Part shown: positions 26,711-36,778 of the stretch, one piece after another
How the letters are laid out: each line of letters opens with the position of its first letter
Position numbering within the stretch: the stretch's first letter is position 1
The notes under the pieces: model-generated
The model's database searches: none
What the model was told of the DNA's origin: nothing
The model's input: only the letters and a program-made list of their open reading frames with translations
Origin: Fannyhessea vaginae DSM 15829
GTDB taxonomy: Bacteria > Actinomycetota > Coriobacteriia > Coriobacteriales > Atopobiaceae
DNA length: 64,000 nt
Reading direction: 5' to 3'
NCBI RefSeq assembly: GCF_000159235.2
Contig: NZ_ACGK02000001.1
Location: 248,001-312,000 of the forward strand
Made by a program: the position numbers and the translations under genes

Positions 26711-27184
26711 ATGGATAAAAAAGAGTTGATACTTACCCCGGAAGGTCGCCAGAAGTTGGTTGACGAACTTGCGTATCGTGAGGGCGAGAAGCACGAAGAA
26801 ATTGTTGAACGCCTTAAAGAAGCACGTGGGTTTGGCGACTTATCAGAAAACTCCGAATACGATGCCGCCAAAGAAGAGCAATCACTTAACGAGTCGCGTA
26901 TCAATGAGATTCGCCAAATTTTGGCTACTGCTAAAGTGGTTGAACACACTGATGGCGAGTTGAGCGTTTCTATTGGCACTACCGTTGAGCTTTCCGATAA
27001 AAAAGGCAAGTCAATCAGCTTTACCATTGTTGGTACCACCGAAACAGATTCTCTTGAGCATAAAATCTCAAACGAATCGCCAGCAGGCGCCGAGCTTATT
27101 GGCCATGTTGTGGGCGATGTAGTAAGCTTTTCTACCCCAAGTGGTAAAGAAAAAACCTACACGATATTAAATATTACTCGTTAG
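26711..27184 (+). CDS. greA: Transcription elongation factor GreA
   Basis: 157 residues, the normal family length. The N-terminal coiled coil holds the acidic tip GDLSENSEYDAAKEEQ that reaches the RNA polymerase active site. The C-terminal domain has IVGTTETD and SPAGAELIGHVVGDVV. It rescues backtracked RNA polymerase by stimulating transcript cleavage. A strong terminator follows. Confidence 0.95.
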   Translation: MDKKELILTPEGRQKLVDELAYREGEKHEEIVERLKEARGFGDLSENSEYDAAKEEQSLNESRINEIRQILATAKVVEHTDGELSVSIGTTVELSDKKGKSISFTIVGTTETDSLEHKISNESPAGAELIGHVVGDVVSFSTPSGKEKTYTILNITR

Positions 27185-27224
27185 GTGCAACTGATTCGTT
27201 CGTGTGTTTTATACGACAAGCATT

Positions 27225-27260
27225 CGCGTCCTTGCGCCCCGCGGCTCAAGGCGCGTTTTT
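27225..27260 (+). terminator. Terminator of greA
   Basis: Compound GC-rich stem CGCG/CCTTG/GCC paired with GGC/CAAGG/CGCG around CCGC, followed by TTTTT. Confidence 0.75.
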
Positions 27261-27357
27261 GCATTTAACAGTGCATATGCGCTCATGAACAAGCCAGGTG
27301 CACGCAGCCACACGGTAAGCAATCGATACACATTACCAGCTATTAAGGAGTTATCAA

Positions 27358-28914
27358 ATGTCCGAATCTACGGCTTTAACCTCATCGGAGTCAACTATCA
27401 ATGACGAGCGCGCCACGCGTCGTGCAAAGCGTAAAGCTCTTATTGAGCAAGGCATCAATCCATATCCTATTTCGAGTACCATTACTGCCTTTGCGCGCGA
27501 TCTTGAAACGCAGTATGGCTCACTTGAAGATGGAGCTGCTACAGAAGACTCCTACACGGTTGCAGGCCGTATTAGGGCGTATCGTCGTCAAGGCAAGGTT
27601 TGCTTTATCGTTTTGGAAGATAAAACAGGCACCATTCAGCTCTTTTTGCGCATTAACAATATGAGCGAGCAAGACTGGAATTTGCTTTTGCAACTCGATT
27701 TGGGCGATATTATTCAGGCAACAGGCGTGATCGTGCGTACACGCAGAGGACAGTTGTCAGTGTCGGTTACCAAGTTGGTTTTGCTTTCTAAAAGCGTGCG
27801 CCCCTTGCCCGAAAAGTTTCACGGATTAAGTGACCGCGAAATTCGTTATCGTCAGCGCTACGTTGACTTGATTATGAACCCCGAGGTTCGCGACGTTTTT
27901 CGCAAGCGCAGCCACATTATTTCGCTCATTCGTCGTTTTATGGAAAACCAAGGTTATCTTGAAGTTGAAACGCCTATGATGCATCAAATTTTAGGTGGAG
28001 CAAATGCGCGCCCGTTTACCACGCATTTTAATGCGCTCGACTGTGATTTTTACTTAAGAATTGCAACGGAATTACCGCTTAAGCGCCTGATTGTTGGCGG
28101 CATGGATCGTGTTTTTGAAATTGGCCGTCAGTTTAGAAACGAAGGTATGGACCTTACCCATAACCCCGAATTTACGTCTATGGAAGCTTATTGCGCGTAT
28201 TCCAATTTGCAGGGTATGAAAGAGCTTACCGAACAAATGTTTCAGCTTATTGCGCAAGATGTTTGCGGTTGCGAAAAGGGAAGCGAAATTATTACGTACC
28301 AGGACAAACGCGTTAATATGAGTGGTACGTGGCGAAGCGTTGCACTCTCTGATGTTGCGTCTGAGGTTGTGGGCGAAAAAATTAACATGGATACACCTGT
28401 TGAGCATCTACGTGCCCTTTGTGACAAGCACGAAATTTCGTGGGAAGAAAGCTGGGGCGCAGGTAAGCTACTCTTTGAAATTTATGATGAGCTTGGTGAG
28501 CAAACGCTTCAGGATCCAACATTTGTATGCGACTATCCAGCAGAAGTTTCGCCTCTTTCTAAGCGCAAAGATGAAGACCCGCGCTTAACAGATCGTTTTG
28601 AACTTGTGATTTGTGGTCACGAATACGCAAACGCATTTTCCGAGCTTAATGACCCCGTTGACCAGGCGCAGCGCTTTATGGCACAGGTTAAGGCAAAGGG
28701 CATGGGCGACGATGAAGCCATGGGTTACGATTATGATTATGTTCGCGCGCTTGAGTATGGTATGCCACCAACTGGCGGAATTGGATATGGTATCGACCGC
28801 ATGATTATGCTGTTCTGTGATCAGCCATCCATTCGCGACGTATTGTTGTTCCCACAAATGAAACCCGAAAGCATTTCAAAAGACGATATTGCCGCTCAGG
28901 TGGATAATTCCTAA
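27358..28914 (+). CDS. lysS: Lysyl-tRNA synthetase, class II
   Basis: 518 residues. It charges tRNA-Lys. An OB-fold anticodon domain (VAGRIRAYRRQGKVCFIVLED) is followed by the class II core: motif 2 FRNEGMDLTHNPEFTSMEAY and motif 3 GGIGYGIDRMIMLF. ATG with AAGGAG upstream. Only 17 bases separate it from clpC, suggesting one operon, a linkage seen in several Gram-positive genomes. Confidence 0.95.
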   Translation: MSESTALTSSESTINDERATRRAKRKALIEQGINPYPISSTITAFARDLETQYGSLEDGAATEDSYTVAGRIRAYRRQGKVCFIVLEDKTGTIQLFLRINNMSEQDWNLLLQLDLGDIIQATGVIVRTRRGQLSVSVTKLVLLSKSVRPLPEKFHGLSDREIRYRQRYVDLIMNPEVRDVFRKRSHIISLIRRFMENQGYLEVETPMMHQILGGANARPFTTHFNALDCDFYLRIATELPLKRLIVGGMDRVFEIGRQFRNEGMDLTHNPEFTSMEAYCAYSNLQGMKELTEQMFQLIAQDVCGCEKGSEIITYQDKRVNMSGTWRSVALSDVASEVVGEKINMDTPVEHLRALCDKHEISWEESWGAGKLLFEIYDELGEQTLQDPTFVCDYPAEVSPLSKRKDEDPRLTDRFELVICGHEYANAFSELNDPVDQAQRFMAQVKAKGMGDDEAMGYDYDYVRALEYGMPPTGGIGYGIDRMIMLFCDQPSIRDVLLFPQMKPESISKDDIAAQVDNS

Positions 28915-28931
28915 AGGGGGCTTAAACCCAT

Positions 28932-31559
28932 ATGTTTGAACAATTTACCGCGCAAACACGAAACATCTTACTACTTGCTCAAGAAGAGGCCCGCAGCGTA
29001 GGAAAACTCTACGTTGGTACCGAGCATATTTTGCTCGCATACCTCAAAGACGAGGAAAATTCCGTTACGCAGGTGCTATCGTCATTTGATATTACCTACG
29101 CGCAGGCATATGAAATTGTGGAATCGCTTGCCTCTACAGGCGCGGCCGACGCCGCGTCGGGACACGTGCCGTTTTCGGCGCTTACCAAGCGTGCGCTTGC
29201 ACAAGCTTTTACGCTTGCATCCGCTCATGCTACTGGTTTAATTACTACCAAGGATCTTTTTATTGCCATGCTTGCGCTCCCCGAGAGCCATGCATGCTTG
29301 GTGCTCACGCGCATAGGTGTTTCGTTTTCGTCGCTTAGCACGGCAATTGACGCGCTTGATGACAGCGAAGAATATAGCGCTCCAGAAGACGCGGAGTCTA
29401 CTCAAGACGAGCAAGACGATGACTTAACCGAGGTTGCCTATGGTATTCCATCGGCTTCGCAGGCGCGCTCAAAGATGGGAAAATTGCTTAAACGCTATGG
29501 GAAAAATTTGGTTGCCGTGGCGCAACAAGAAAAACTTGATCCTGTAATTGGCAGAGATAAAGAGATCACACGCATTGCGCAAATTCTAGCTCGCCGTCAA
29601 AAAAATAATCCGCTTATTTTAGGCGATCCTGGTGTAGGAAAAACCGCGGTTGTAGAAGGTTTAGCTCAACTGATAGCCACGCATAATGCTCCCGTGACTC
29701 TAGCAGATAAACAAATTTGGACGCTTGACATCTCGTCGATGCTTGCAGGCGCAAAATATCGCGGAGAATTTGAAGATCGCTTAAAGCGCGTTATTAACGA
29801 GGTGCGCAAAGCAACCAACATCATTTTGTTTATCGATGAAATTCATACGATTATAGGGGCAGGCTCTGCCGAGGGTTCCATTGACGCTGCTTCTATTTTA
29901 AAGCCGCCACTTTCGCGCAGTGAAATTCAAGTTATTGGAGCTACAACTGCAGAAGAGTATCGCAAACACATCGAAAAAGATCCGGCTTTAGAAAGACGTT
30001 TTCAGCCCGTTGAGGTTTGTGAGCCCACGGTTTCTCAAACGTTGCAGATACTCAAAGGTTTAAGCGCGCGTTACGAAGCGTTTCATCACGTTCATTACAC
30101 GCAAAATGCTTTAGTTGAGGCCACGCGTCTGTCGCACCGCTATATTCAAGACAGGTTTTTGCCCGATAAAGCAATTGATGTGATTGATGAGGCAGGTGCT
30201 CGTAAATCGGTGGTTAAACGTCATGAGCCGCACGAGATTGTTACTATGCGCACTGCACTTGCCAAGCTCAAAGAAAAAAAGGAGCGCCTGCTCGCGCACG
30301 AAAATTACGAGGATGCGGCATCGGTTAGGGATGACGAAAAATCTTTGGAGCAAAAGATTGTTCATGCGGTAAAAGATTGGGAGAAATCGCGTGCATCCGA
30401 GCAGCAAAATGTTGATGTAAATGATATAGCTCGTGTTATATCGGATATTTCAGGTGTTCCCGTTACAAGTCTAACAGAAAAAGAGTCAGAAAAACTACTC
30501 CGCTGCGAACAAGAGCTGCATAAACGACTTATTGGCCAAAAAGAAGCGGTGGCAAAGGTCGCGCACGCTATTCGCCGCTCGCGCTCGCCTCTAAAAGACC
30601 CTGCGCGCCCTGGCGGCTCGTTCATATTTTTAGGGCCTTCGGGTGTAGGAAAAACAGAGCTTGCTAAGTCTTTAGCCGAGTTTTTGTTTGGCACGCAAGA
30701 AGCACTTATTTCGTTTGACATGTCAGAATTTATGGAGAAACACGAGGTCTCTAAGCTAGTTGGCGCGCCTCCAGGATACGTTGGCTACGATCAGGGCGGA
30801 GAGCTTACCAAGGCTGTTCGTCGCCGTCCGTACTCGGTTGTTTTGTTCGACGAGATAGAAAAAGCGCATCCAGACGTATTTAATATCTTGCTTCAAATTT
30901 TGGAGGAAGGTCGCTTAACCGATGGTCAGGGTCGTGTTGTAGACTTTTCCAACACGGTTATTATCATGACCTCTAACATTGGAGCGCGCGAAATCGCGCA
31001 CACTTCTCCTATGGGCTTTAGTTCCCAAGGTGATGACGGTCTGTCGTACAAAGAAATAAAATCGCGCGTTAAAAGTGAACTTAAGCGCTCATTTAGGCCA
31101 GAATTTCTTAATCGTGTTGACGAAATTGTTGTCTTTACCACGCTTTCCAAAGAAGAACTCAGAAAAATTGTGGAGCTTATGGTTTCTCAGCTGGCATACC
31201 GCCTTGCACAAGAGCACATTATGCTTACGCTGAGCGACGCTGCTTGTGATTTAATTGCTCAAAAAGGTACCGATCCTATTTATGGTGCACGTCCTTTGCG
31301 TCGTACGCTCCAACGTTTGGTTGAGGATCGTCTTGCCGAAGACTTGCTTGAGCATAAGTGGAGCGCGGGCGATGAGGTGTACGTTGACGCGCAGGAGCAT
31401 GAGCTTGTGTTCAAAAAGCGCGAAGCCGACTTACAAAAGCTACAAGCTTTACGTGCGCAAGGATCACAACTTGCAGACGCGGAACCTCATGTATCGCATG
31501 AACGAAGCGTTTCTTATGTGGGCACGCAAAATGCAAGCGGTGGAGCATACAGCGAGTAA
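28932..31559 (+). CDS. clpC: ATP-dependent Clp protease ATP-binding subunit ClpC
   Basis: 875 residues. HSP100 unfoldase that feeds ClpP. The N-domain (1-~145) has two Clp repeats. AAA-1 Walker A is GDPGVGKTAVVEG near 230 with Walker B LFIDEIHTI; a UVR/M-domain-like helix lies at ~445-475; AAA-2 Walker A is GPSGVGKTELAKS near 567, with the C-terminal D2 domain after it. An acidic linker lies at ~148-170. The C-terminal tail (~35 residues, QGSQLADAEP...) is variable. ClpC-type by its middle domain rather than ClpB. It is preceded closely by lysS. The ribosome site AAGGGGG is 14 bases from the ATG, longer than usual. Confidence 0.93.
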   Translation: MFEQFTAQTRNILLLAQEEARSVGKLYVGTEHILLAYLKDEENSVTQVLSSFDITYAQAYEIVESLASTGAADAASGHVPFSALTKRALAQAFTLASAHATGLITTKDLFIAMLALPESHACLVLTRIGVSFSSLSTAIDALDDSEEYSAPEDAESTQDEQDDDLTEVAYGIPSASQARSKMGKLLKRYGKNLVAVAQQEKLDPVIGRDKEITRIAQILARRQKNNPLILGDPGVGKTAVVEGLAQLIATHNAPVTLADKQIWTLDISSMLAGAKYRGEFEDRLKRVINEVRKATNIILFIDEIHTIIGAGSAEGSIDAASILKPPLSRSEIQVIGATTAEEYRKHIEKDPALERRFQPVEVCEPTVSQTLQILKGLSARYEAFHHVHYTQNALVEATRLSHRYIQDRFLPDKAIDVIDEAGARKSVVKRHEPHEIVTMRTALAKLKEKKERLLAHENYEDAASVRDDEKSLEQKIVHAVKDWEKSRASEQQNVDVNDIARVISDISGVPVTSLTEKESEKLLRCEQELHKRLIGQKEAVAKVAHAIRRSRSPLKDPARPGGSFIFLGPSGVGKTELAKSLAEFLFGTQEALISFDMSEFMEKHEVSKLVGAPPGYVGYDQGGELTKAVRRRPYSVVLFDEIEKAHPDVFNILLQILEEGRLTDGQGRVVDFSNTVIIMTSNIGAREIAHTSPMGFSSQGDDGLSYKEIKSRVKSELKRSFRPEFLNRVDEIVVFTTLSKEELRKIVELMVSQLAYRLAQEHIMLTLSDAACDLIAQKGTDPIYGARPLRRTLQRLVEDRLAEDLLEHKWSAGDEVYVDAQEHELVFKKREADLQKLQALRAQGSQLADAEPHVSHERSVSYVGTQNASGGAYSE

Positions 31560-31744
31560 CCTACATAAGTTTATGCCGCATGCAGACTTTGCAAGCGTTT
31601 GTGTGCGCAACAATTATATAATGGTTGTGGTCGCCAAGAAATTCGTGTCAAAATGAAGGAGCCTTTGAAGGCGTTGCGCTTTGTTAAACCATAGCAACAC
31701 CTCCATAAACCGTGTAAGAGCATAAGCCAAGGAAAGGAGATGCC

Positions 31745-32821
31745 ATGAGCACATCTCAAACACCTGAGGATGCGCAAGATACTAAAGCACGCTTGCGTGA
31801 CGCCATTCGCAAAACAGCGCCAGGCACGTCTTTGCGTTTTGCGCTCGATATGATTTTAGCAGGTCATCTTGGTGCTCTTATATGTATTGGCGACACGGAT
31901 AATGTTTTGGCGGCAGGTGACGATGGCTTTCGTTTGGACATCTCTTTTACGGCAAATCGTTTGTTTGAGCTTTCAAAAATGGACGGCGCTATTGTTATTG
32001 ACCGCGGCTTAACTAAGATTTTGCGCGCAAATTATCATCTTAATCCTTCACCTTCGCTTCCTACGTCCGAAACGGGCATGCGTCACCGTACGGCAGCGCG
32101 TATGAGCCTGCTCACCAAAGCGGTGGTTATTTCGGTGTCTGAACGCAGACAAGTGGTTGCTATATACGTGGACGGTCACGGCCATCAGCTTCAATCGGTT
32201 CCAGAACTTATGAGTTCGGTTAACCAAATGTTGGTTTCTATGCAAAGCACGCGTGCGCAGCTTGACCGTGCTCTTTTGCGCCTTACCACACTTGAGCTTG
32301 ATGACTATGTAACGCTTTCTGATATTGCAGACACCATTTATCTCTTTGAAGTGCTTATGACCGTTTCCGAGCAATTAAGCGACATTATTTTACAGCTTGG
32401 TAGCGAGGGTAAAACCATTGAAATGCAGCGTGAAGAGTTTATTGGTAATGCGTCAAGCGATTACACGCTGCTTATTAGAGATTATGCAAAGGATTCGTCC
32501 GAAGAGCACGCGCAGTGCATTCGTAAGCAATTGCACGAAATTTCAAATTCGCAGCTGCATGCACCCGATAAAATAGCCGAACTTCTTGGATTTGAAAACA
32601 AAGGCGAGGAATCAATTATGGTTCCACTTGGGTTAAGAACACTTTCTAATGTTTCGGTGGTTAGAAAGGGTATGGCAGATAAGATTGTAGATGAGTTTGG
32701 CTCGCTGCAACAGCTTTTGGATGATATTGAACAAAACCCCTCTAAGCTCGATGAACTTGGTGTGGATAATCCTTCAATTTTGGCTGATAGTTTATATCGT
32801 ATGTGGGGCAAGCGCGCATGA
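31745..32821 (+). CDS. disA: Diadenylate cyclase DisA
   Basis: 358 residues. It joins two ATP into cyclic di-AMP and scans DNA. The DAC domain has KMDGAIVIDR near residue 79 (DGA motif) and GMRHRTAAR near 112 (RHR motif), both catalytic. A linker helix bundle and a C-terminal helix-hairpin-helix (SLQQLLDDIEQNPSKLDELG) follow, as in DisA octamers. The start ATG is behind AAAGGAGA. The stop overlaps the ispD start (ATGA), so the genes are translationally coupled. Confidence 0.95.
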   Translation: MSTSQTPEDAQDTKARLRDAIRKTAPGTSLRFALDMILAGHLGALICIGDTDNVLAAGDDGFRLDISFTANRLFELSKMDGAIVIDRGLTKILRANYHLNPSPSLPTSETGMRHRTAARMSLLTKAVVISVSERRQVVAIYVDGHGHQLQSVPELMSSVNQMLVSMQSTRAQLDRALLRLTTLELDDYVTLSDIADTIYLFEVLMTVSEQLSDIILQLGSEGKTIEMQREEFIGNASSDYTLLIRDYAKDSSEEHAQCIRKQLHEISNSQLHAPDKIAELLGFENKGEESIMVPLGLRTLSNVSVVRKGMADKIVDEFGSLQQLLDDIEQNPSKLDELGVDNPSILADSLYRMWGKRA

Positions 32822-33534
32822 CAGCAGATACCTGCGCCGTTATAGCCTCTGGTGGCACGGGTTCGCGTTTTGGCGACCCCTGCGGAAAACAATACACCAC
32901 CTTATGCGGTTATCCCATTTCATATTGGGCAATACGTGCTTTTGTAGAAGCGCCTTCGGTGGGCTGTATAGTTATTGTTTGTGCTGCCGAGCGCCAATCC
33001 GAAATGGAAAAGCGTGTGGTTTGCCATCTGCATACACAAAAGCCCATAGTGTTTGCTCATGCTGGTGCTACGCGTCAACTTTCAGTGTATGAAGGTCTGT
33101 GCCACGTACCTTCTACCTTTAATTTTGTGGCTATCCACGATGGCGCGCGCCCACTTATTAAAGTTGATACCATAGAGGCTTGTATCAACAAACTACGTAC
33201 CACTCCTCATATAGCAGGTGCAATTTGTGCGTTTCCCGTAAGCGATACCCTTAAAACGGTTGACGGTACACGCATTATCTCAACACCTAATAGAGCACTG
33301 TTTTGGTCGGCGCAAACTCCGCAGGTTTTTAGGCGAGAAATTATCTGTAAAGCGCACGAATATGCACTTACGCACAAACGCAGTGTTACCGACGATGCTT
33401 CAGTTGTCGAACAAATGTTTGGAGATGTGGTGTGCGTTGAAAGTCCGCGCGATAATATAAAGATAACGCTCCCCGAAGATTTTGCCGTTGCAAAAACTTT
33501 GCTGGAGCAACGCTTTAATACGCAAGACTCATAG
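32818..33534 (+). CDS. ispD: 2-C-methyl-D-erythritol 4-phosphate cytidylyltransferase IspD
   Basis: 238 residues from ATG 32818, in ATGA overlap with disA. Third step of the non-mevalonate isoprenoid pathway (CTP plus MEP gives CDP-ME). The nucleotide loop is ASGGTGSRFGDPCGKQY, followed by FVAIHDGARPL and the C-terminal ESPRDNIKITLPEDFAVA. It is followed directly by ispF, with which it is often adjacent or fused. Confidence 0.94.
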   Translation: MTADTCAVIASGGTGSRFGDPCGKQYTTLCGYPISYWAIRAFVEAPSVGCIVIVCAAERQSEMEKRVVCHLHTQKPIVFAHAGATRQLSVYEGLCHVPSTFNFVAIHDGARPLIKVDTIEACINKLRTTPHIAGAICAFPVSDTLKTVDGTRIISTPNRALFWSAQTPQVFRREIICKAHEYALTHKRSVTDDASVVEQMFGDVVCVESPRDNIKITLPEDFAVAKTLLEQRFNTQDS

Positions 33535-33546
33535 CAAGGAGATACC

Positions 33547-34041
33547 ATGCGGATAGGGCACGGTTTTGATGTTCACGCGTTTACCAAAGATAGACCCTGT
33601 ATTATTGGGGGTGTTACCATACCATATGAGCGTGGCTTATGGGGCCATTCCGATGCAGATGTTTGCGTGCATGCACTTATGGATGCACTTTTAAGCGCGG
33701 CGCGTCTAGGCGATATCGGACAACTGTTTCCGCCCGATGATCCTACATATGACAATGCCGATTCGTGTAAGCTCTTGCATGAGGTTGTAAGACGTCTTAA
33801 ACAAAGCGGCTTTGCAATTGTTGATTGCGATTGTACCATTGCAGCTCAAGTGCCTAAGATTTCGCCATATCGTGAGCTTATGCGCAAAAAATTGGCAGAG
33901 GTTATGGATATACCGCTTGAGCATATAGGTATTAAAGCAACTACCACCGAGGGTTTAGGTTTTGTTGGAAGGTCAGAAGGTATAGCAGCATGGGCATGCG
34001 TTTTGCTTGAGGAAAACGTGTGCGCTAAGATTAAACAGTAA
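33547..34041 (+). CDS. ispF: 2-C-methyl-D-erythritol 2,4-cyclodiphosphate synthase IspF
   Basis: 164 residues, the usual length. RIGHGFDVHAF and GGVTIPYERGLWGHSDADV give the zinc ligands (Asp-x-His, His), and DIGQLFPPDD completes the active site. Fifth step of the MEP pathway. It lies 12 bases after ispD, ribosome site AAGGAG. Confidence 0.95.
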   Translation: MRIGHGFDVHAFTKDRPCIIGGVTIPYERGLWGHSDADVCVHALMDALLSAARLGDIGQLFPPDDPTYDNADSCKLLHEVVRRLKQSGFAIVDCDCTIAAQVPKISPYRELMRKKLAEVMDIPLEHIGIKATTTEGLGFVGRSEGIAAWACVLLEENVCAKIKQ

Positions 34042-34092
34042 AGTAGTAACCGCCATACCTTTGAAGCAACGGTTGTATAACAAGGAGTTCAC

Positions 34093-35565
34093 ATGCTAAT
34101 TTACAATAGTAAAACGCACAAAAAAGAAGAGTTTATACCTCTTGAACCCAATCGCGTTCGCATGTATGTGTGTGGACCTACTGTTTATGACCAAATTCAC
34201 ATAGGGAATGCTCGTACGTTTTTATCGTTTGATATTATTCGTCGGTATTTACAGTACAAAGGCTTTGCTGTTGTATTTGCTCAAAATCTTACCGATGTTG
34301 ATGACAAAATCATCAATCGTGCCAATGAGCAAGGCATTTCGGCAGACGAGCTTGCAAAAACATATTCTTGTGCGTTTATCGAGCAAATGCACCGCTTTGG
34401 GATTTTGGATCCCGACATTCGCCCTCGTGCAACTGCAGAAATCGAACATATGCAGGTCATGATTCAAATACTTATTGATAAGGGTCATGCCTATGTGGCT
34501 GATAACGGCGATGTATATTTTTCGGTACGAAGCGATCACAACTACGGGGTAGTTTCCGGAAGGCAGCTTGATGACATGCGCGCAGGTGAACGCATCGAGG
34601 TCAACGATGCCAAGCGCGACCCGTTTGATTTTGTGTTGTGGAAAGCTGCAAAACCTTCCGAGCCCAGTTGGGATAGTCCTTGGGGCAAAGGTCGTCCTGG
34701 CTGGCATACCGAGTGCTGCGCTATGATACATAGGTATCTAGGTACGCCTATTGATATCCATGGTGGCGGACAAGATCTTATGTTTCCACATCATGAAAAC
34801 GAAAACGCGCAGGCAAGCTGTGCATGGGACAAGCCTTTGGCAAATTATTGGATGCATGCAGGTATGTTGCGTGTAGACGGTGAAAAAATGTCAAAGAGCT
34901 TGGGCAATTTTTACACGCTCAAAGAAGTTCTTGATGCCTATCCTGCCGATGCGGTGCGTTTGCTTATGTTGCAAACACATTACCGTGCGCCACTTGATTT
35001 TTCGTTTGAACGACTTAACGGCGCGCGCGGAACCCTGCAAAAACTTATTGGTTGCGTAGAAAACTTACGCTGGTCGGCAGAGCAATCGGGAGAGTCGGGT
35101 GCCTTAGGCAAAGCAGAACAAGCTCTTGGCAATGCAGTTGATCATGCTCAAATAGAATTTGAAACGCAAATGGACGACGACTTTAACGCCGCAGGTGCAC
35201 TTGCTGCTATTTTTAATCTTATGGCGCACGCAAACAAATATCTCGAAGAAGCAGGTGCACATCCCTGTGTTGCTCCCATGCTTCGTTGTGCCGACATGCT
35301 TTGCGAGCTCTGCTCGGTTTTAGGTATTACGCTTGCAGCTAAAACATCTGAGCTTCCTGCTGAAATTATTGACTTAGCGCAAAAGGTTACCCAACAGAGT
35401 GCTTCTAGCTGCGAAGAGGCCGCACGCCTGCTTATTATGGCTCGCGCAGAAGCTCGGAGCAATAAAGACTGGACGCGCGCCGATGCCATACGTGACGGCA
35501 TTGCAGAGCTGGGGCTGATGGTAGAAGATACCGCTAACGGTACGCGCATTAAGGTTAAAAACTAA
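34093..35565 (+). CDS. cysS: Cysteinyl-tRNA synthetase
   Basis: 490 residues. Class I enzyme with the HIGN motif in CGPTVYDQIHIGNART, KMSKSLGN as the KMSKS loop, and the zinc ligands Cys near 29, Cys and His-His in PGWHTECCAMI and FPHHENE. The C-terminal helical anticodon-binding domain is present. ATG after AAGGAGTTCAC. Part of the disA-ispD-ispF-cysS-rlmB block. Confidence 0.95.
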   Translation: MLIYNSKTHKKEEFIPLEPNRVRMYVCGPTVYDQIHIGNARTFLSFDIIRRYLQYKGFAVVFAQNLTDVDDKIINRANEQGISADELAKTYSCAFIEQMHRFGILDPDIRPRATAEIEHMQVMIQILIDKGHAYVADNGDVYFSVRSDHNYGVVSGRQLDDMRAGERIEVNDAKRDPFDFVLWKAAKPSEPSWDSPWGKGRPGWHTECCAMIHRYLGTPIDIHGGGQDLMFPHHENENAQASCAWDKPLANYWMHAGMLRVDGEKMSKSLGNFYTLKEVLDAYPADAVRLLMLQTHYRAPLDFSFERLNGARGTLQKLIGCVENLRWSAEQSGESGALGKAEQALGNAVDHAQIEFETQMDDDFNAAGALAAIFNLMAHANKYLEEAGAHPCVAPMLRCADMLCELCSVLGITLAAKTSELPAEIIDLAQKVTQQSASSCEEAARLLIMARAEARSNKDWTRADAIRDGIAELGLMVEDTANGTRIKVKN

Positions 35566-35629
35566 TTGATAATGACACTGCATTTGCTTAATGTATTGGT
35601 GAGCAAATCTGCTGATGAGGGAATACAAG

Positions 35630-36733
35630 ATGGCCCAAACACATAATTCACGAGGCAATTTCAAAAAGCCAACAAAAAAGAATAAGAATGTGCAAAATGC
35701 CCATTTTACATCAAACGAAAAAGGCGCACCTTACAAAAAGCGTACGCGTGTAAGTGGCGATAGCGGCACACGCGCGCGTTCTTCGAGTGCGCACGCGCGT
35801 TCTTTCTCATCTCAAAAGCGCAGTTCAGGTGCTTCTTCTGCGTATATGCGTCCGCGGCGTGAACGTGGCGTACGCGCGCCCATGATTGAGGGTAGACGCG
35901 CCTGCTTTGAAGCGCTTGAGGCCCACTTACCTCTTAAAAAGCTCCTTGTTCAAGAAAATATGAACGCCGCGTTGCAAACAGCCGATGTTGAGCGTTTAAT
36001 TACTTGTGCCCGTGAGCGTGGTATTGCGTGTGAATATGTTAAAAAGTCTGCTATGGACTCATTAAGTTCGCACGGTGCACATCAAGGCGTTATGTTTGAA
36101 GCGGCACCTTTTGCATATGCCGAGTTCGGTGATGTGCTTGCCGCTATTGACCGCAAAGGTGCTCGCGCTACAGACGCTTCCGCTGCGGACGCTTCCGCTG
36201 CAGACGCTTCCGCTGCAGACGCTCACGAGCTCGTCACAAACACCGACAATCAGACAGCCGCCCACAAACAAGCTTCGCTTGTTGTGCTGCTCGACCACGT
36301 AGTTGATGAAGGCAATTTTGGCGCTATTGTTCGTTCTGCCGAGGTTGTGGGCGCGTCTTGTGTCATCATCGCAAATGCACGGTGTGCATCGGTTGGCGTG
36401 GGGGCATATAAAACGTCAGCCGGAGCAGTGCTCCACATGCCTATTGTGCAGGTTGTTAATTTGGCGCGTGCAATTGATGAGCTCAAAGAGCATGGTTTTT
36501 GGGTTATTGGAGCCAGCGAACATGCACAGCAAACGGTATGGGACGCTCCTTTCACGGGGAAAGTTTGCTTGATTATGGGCTCAGAAGAAAACGGTATTTC
36601 GTCGCTTGTACAAAAAAAGTGCGACTTTATCTGCAAGCTCCCTCAACGTGGCCGTATTGAGTCGCTTAACGTTGCGCAAGCTGCAACAGTTATGTGTTAT
36701 GAATGGATGCGTCAGAACAAACTCTCTGTTTAA
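35630..36733 (+). CDS. rlmB: TrmH/RlmB-family RNA 2'-O-methyltransferase
   Basis: 367 residues from ATG 35630 (GAGGG eight bases upstream; an ATG at 35615 is less favoured). Residues 1-~85 are a Lys/Arg/Ser-rich extension. Then comes the substrate-binding domain starting IEGRRACFEALEAHLPLKKL, a linker with 15-nt tandem repeats encoding DASAA (36173-36223), and the SPOUT domain with DHVVDEGNFGAIVRSAE, LIMGSEENGISSLV and LPQRGRIESLNVAQAATV. Such enzymes methylate 23S rRNA (G2251 in E. coli). The target here is inferred from the family. Confidence 0.88.
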   Translation: MAQTHNSRGNFKKPTKKNKNVQNAHFTSNEKGAPYKKRTRVSGDSGTRARSSSAHARSFSSQKRSSGASSAYMRPRRERGVRAPMIEGRRACFEALEAHLPLKKLLVQENMNAALQTADVERLITCARERGIACEYVKKSAMDSLSSHGAHQGVMFEAAPFAYAEFGDVLAAIDRKGARATDASAADASAADASAADAHELVTNTDNQTAAHKQASLVVLLDHVVDEGNFGAIVRSAEVVGASCVIIANARCASVGVGAYKTSAGAVLHMPIVQVVNLARAIDELKEHGFWVIGASEHAQQTVWDAPFTGKVCLIMGSEENGISSLVQKKCDFICKLPQRGRIESLNVAQAATVMCYEWMRQNKLSV

Positions 36734-36778
36734 GTCATCTGCGTCTGCATGTGAGTTTGCTACCATACGGAAATAGTT

